A stretch of 31,953 nucleotides of DNA, from NCBI GenBank assembly GCA_000827265.1, contig KN834846.1:55729-87681 (forward strand). The letters run 5' to 3'. The translations under genes were made by a program, and so were the position numbers. Source of the stretch: Collybiopsis luxurians FD-317 M1. Taxonomy: Eukaryota > Basidiomycota > Agaricomycetes > Agaricales > Omphalotaceae. The notes beneath the pieces are model-generated. The model searched no databases and was not told the origin of the DNA. It saw only the letters and a program-made list of their open reading frames with translations. Shown here piece by piece: positions 30,261 to 31,953 of the stretch; within the stretch, counting starts at the first letter, position 1, and each line of letters starts with the position of its first letter.

Positions 30261-30560
30261 GGATACCCTCAAACGACTACGATACCAGTTGGGAGGAGGA
30301 GAGGGCGCACCAGCGGGTAGGGAATTCACCAGGTGTGGGGTTGCTGGTAATTTCCATGGAGATGGAATTGTAAAGGTTGGTTTTGGAGCTGGGAACTGCT
30401 GGTATAGTCAAAAGAGAGTCTGGGTTCAAAGTGAGGAATTCGAAAACATGCGCCGTGTAAAATGTAACGAGTGGTTGACGCGATTTCGAGTCCTTGGCTC
30501 GGCACAGAACACTGTATACTTGATGAACACTAGACTAGAGAAAGCCATGAAATAAAGAGT
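30110..30560. repeat. Diverged local duplication, copy 1
   Basis: Shares with 31078-31550, in the same order, CTCACTTGTAATCCG, GTGTAAAATG-like sequence and GACGCGATTTCGAGTCCTTGG / TCAAGTCCTCGGCTCGGC. The copies are heavily diverged, with many indels. Confidence 0.5.
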
Positions 30561-31077
30561 AATGTATAAATGACACCAGGATACGAGGGTAAGGAGTAGA
30601 AAGTGGACAGAACAGAGACAAAATGAGAGCGATCGCAGGAAAAGTCACTAATAATTGCGGAGAGTTCTTCCCCCACACACATCCATCGATAGCCTCGTGT
30701 CATTCCCTAACACCCGATCTTATCAGCCACCCTTCCTTCGGCTCCTCGTCGTATATAACGCACTTGACTGAAGGCGTGGTCAAGGAGGACCCTATGCAAC
30801 GTAGTCGACAGTTCGGCATTAGTCAGAGACCAATATCGTCCAGTGAGGCTGGATTCTGCCAAGGGTATGGTACGTTTTGGGAATGGTGGTGAAGATGGAG
30901 AAACACGCATGTACGAAGAGTTGCCAGTTGGGGGATGTCTGTAGGAAATGCTGAACACTTGTCCTTCGCTGACCCGAGTTCGACCGGTCCCTTTGCGAGA
31001 TTCGATGCCGTTTCCGCGAGTTCGATAGAGCTTATGTATCTGTACTCAAGCGCAGTATACAGTCAGATAAGAAAGGG

Positions 31078-31550
31078 AGCACTCACTTGTAATCCGACAA
31101 CTCAAAATACTTCAAGACTTCTTCTTAACCTCCTTCCCTCTGATATTCTCCGTCACCTTCTCTTTCCGGCCGTGGACCTCGACCACCTCTCTCCACTTCA
31201 GCGCCTTCCCCGTCCTACGTGTCCTACTCGCATACTCGAACACGTCGCATGCAGTCTCTATACTCTAAAACGGCTGTGAGACAATGTTTGAGGACGAGAG
31301 GTTACAGTGGCGAATAGGAGATTCGCCTTCCGGCAGGTTGGTATCGATTCTAACAGAGCCTAGACTGTAAAAGTTGGGTTTAGAGGTGGGCACGATGGGC
31401 ATAACGGTAGTCGTTGGAGAAGAAAGTCTAGAATGACAGAGCCGCGTAAAATGCTTTGTGACGTATGGTTCACGCGATTACGTCGTGATCCAATTCGGGT
31501 TTCAAGTCCTCGGCTCGGCTCGGAGCGCACCAGCCTTTTTTAGTCAATGC
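31078..31550. repeat. Diverged local duplication, copy 2, with a coding remnant
   Basis: Partner of 30110-30560. On the minus strand 31260-31090 reads FEYASRTRRTGKALKWREVV, then EVHGRKEKVTENIRGKEV. After a one-base frame change it continues VLKYFELSDYK before a GTGAG donor. The same KYFE/DYK end, less well kept, occurs in copy 1. It looks like a broken exon of an unknown gene family. Confidence 0.45.
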
Positions 31551-31953
31551 TGCTTCGAAAACTCAGCGCACTTTGTATGTACTCCTTCTGCGCAGAGCTG
31601 ACCCATTTATCCACTTTATACTCACAGTCTTGAGTCATATCGACTATTCGAAAGGCTCTTGTAAAGTCTTGGCAGTATCTCTACATATGTAGTAAATTTA
31701 TTTCCATGACGTCCTCAATTTTCGTCCTTTTACCTTCCACCCCTTCCCCAGTCTTCTGTCACTGTTATATATGTACATAGTCCCACCAACATAAACCATT
31801 GATACCTACTTAAGTTTCTTTTTAGGCTGTACAGAGTCTGAGCGAGGAGTTTACTATGTCGTGTGATAGCACAATATAAAGTCAATCTGGGGTAGCACCT
31901 ACCTTGGATTCTGGTTAATGCACAGGTCAGTTGTTTTTTTTTTTTTCTAGTCC
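31551..31953. other. Right-edge non-coding region
   Basis: No gene seen. AT-rich, ending with a run of T near 31934-31947. Confidence 0.25.

Noticed and set aside
30259..30892. Plus-strand frames of 98 and 89 residues
   Set aside because: No motif, no splice support, and they lie in the degenerate duplicated region.
1..31953. CRISPR arrays, bacterial operons, tRNA or rRNA genes
   Set aside because: Spliced eukaryotic genes throughout; the repeat arrays lack unique regular spacers, and I recognised no tRNA or rRNA sequence by eye.

Overview
This window is fungal nuclear DNA. Nearly every gene is split by short GT-AG introns of about 45-70 nt, and the families present (KDZ transposase, fungal TET/JBP dioxygenase, alpha-kinase, DQHDK-type integrase) are typical of mushroom-forming basidiomycetes (Agaricomycetes). 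The kinase/Sel1/ankyrin host gene also occurs widely in ascomycetes, so the host phylum is not certain. Gene models were assembled by hand from the sequence. Splice sites are predictions, but they keep reading frames open across many exons.

Layout. (1) 1-791, minus: the Sel1/ankyrin portion of a large protein that continues off the left edge. (2) 1035-22884: a proposed 21.85-kb mobile element bounded by diverged inverted repeats of about 62 bp. It carries an 11-exon KDZ transposase (1393-5070), two uncharacterised 281-aa proteins (5403-6366, 6513-7567), a TET/JBP-type 2-oxoglutarate dioxygenase (8383-10184), two proteins ending in an RNase H1 N-terminal-like domain (10463-11061, 17731-18559), a protein with a basic N-terminus (11866-12660), a large element-associated protein (14794-17228), and several small unknown genes (12830-13095, 13964-14517, 18850-19515, 19589-20383, 21159-21955). 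Palindromic or tandem repeat arrays lie directly upstream of three of these genes. (3) 22885-24212, minus: the N-terminal protein-kinase part of what looks like the same host gene as region 1, so the element probably sits between its kinase and Sel1 parts. (4) 24419-25790, minus: a broken integrase. (5) 25952-28611, plus: an alpha-kinase. (6) 28612-31953: mostly non-coding, with degenerate coding scraps and a diverged local duplication.

How it fits together. The KDZ transposase with its repeat ends is the probable mobility module. The TET/JBP gene (oxidation of 5-methylcytosine) is a known companion of KDZ elements in mushrooms. The most striking result is the damage pattern. The genes inside the element contain eight premature stops, and all eight are TGA. 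Conserved arginines in the transposase and in the TET 2-oxoglutarate site have become cysteine. CGA to TGA and CGT to TGT are exactly what C-to-T change at CpG produces, and the element looks CpG-poor next to the host kinase exon. The window therefore appears to hold a methylation-decayed giant KDZ element carrying its own, now disabled, 5mC oxidase.
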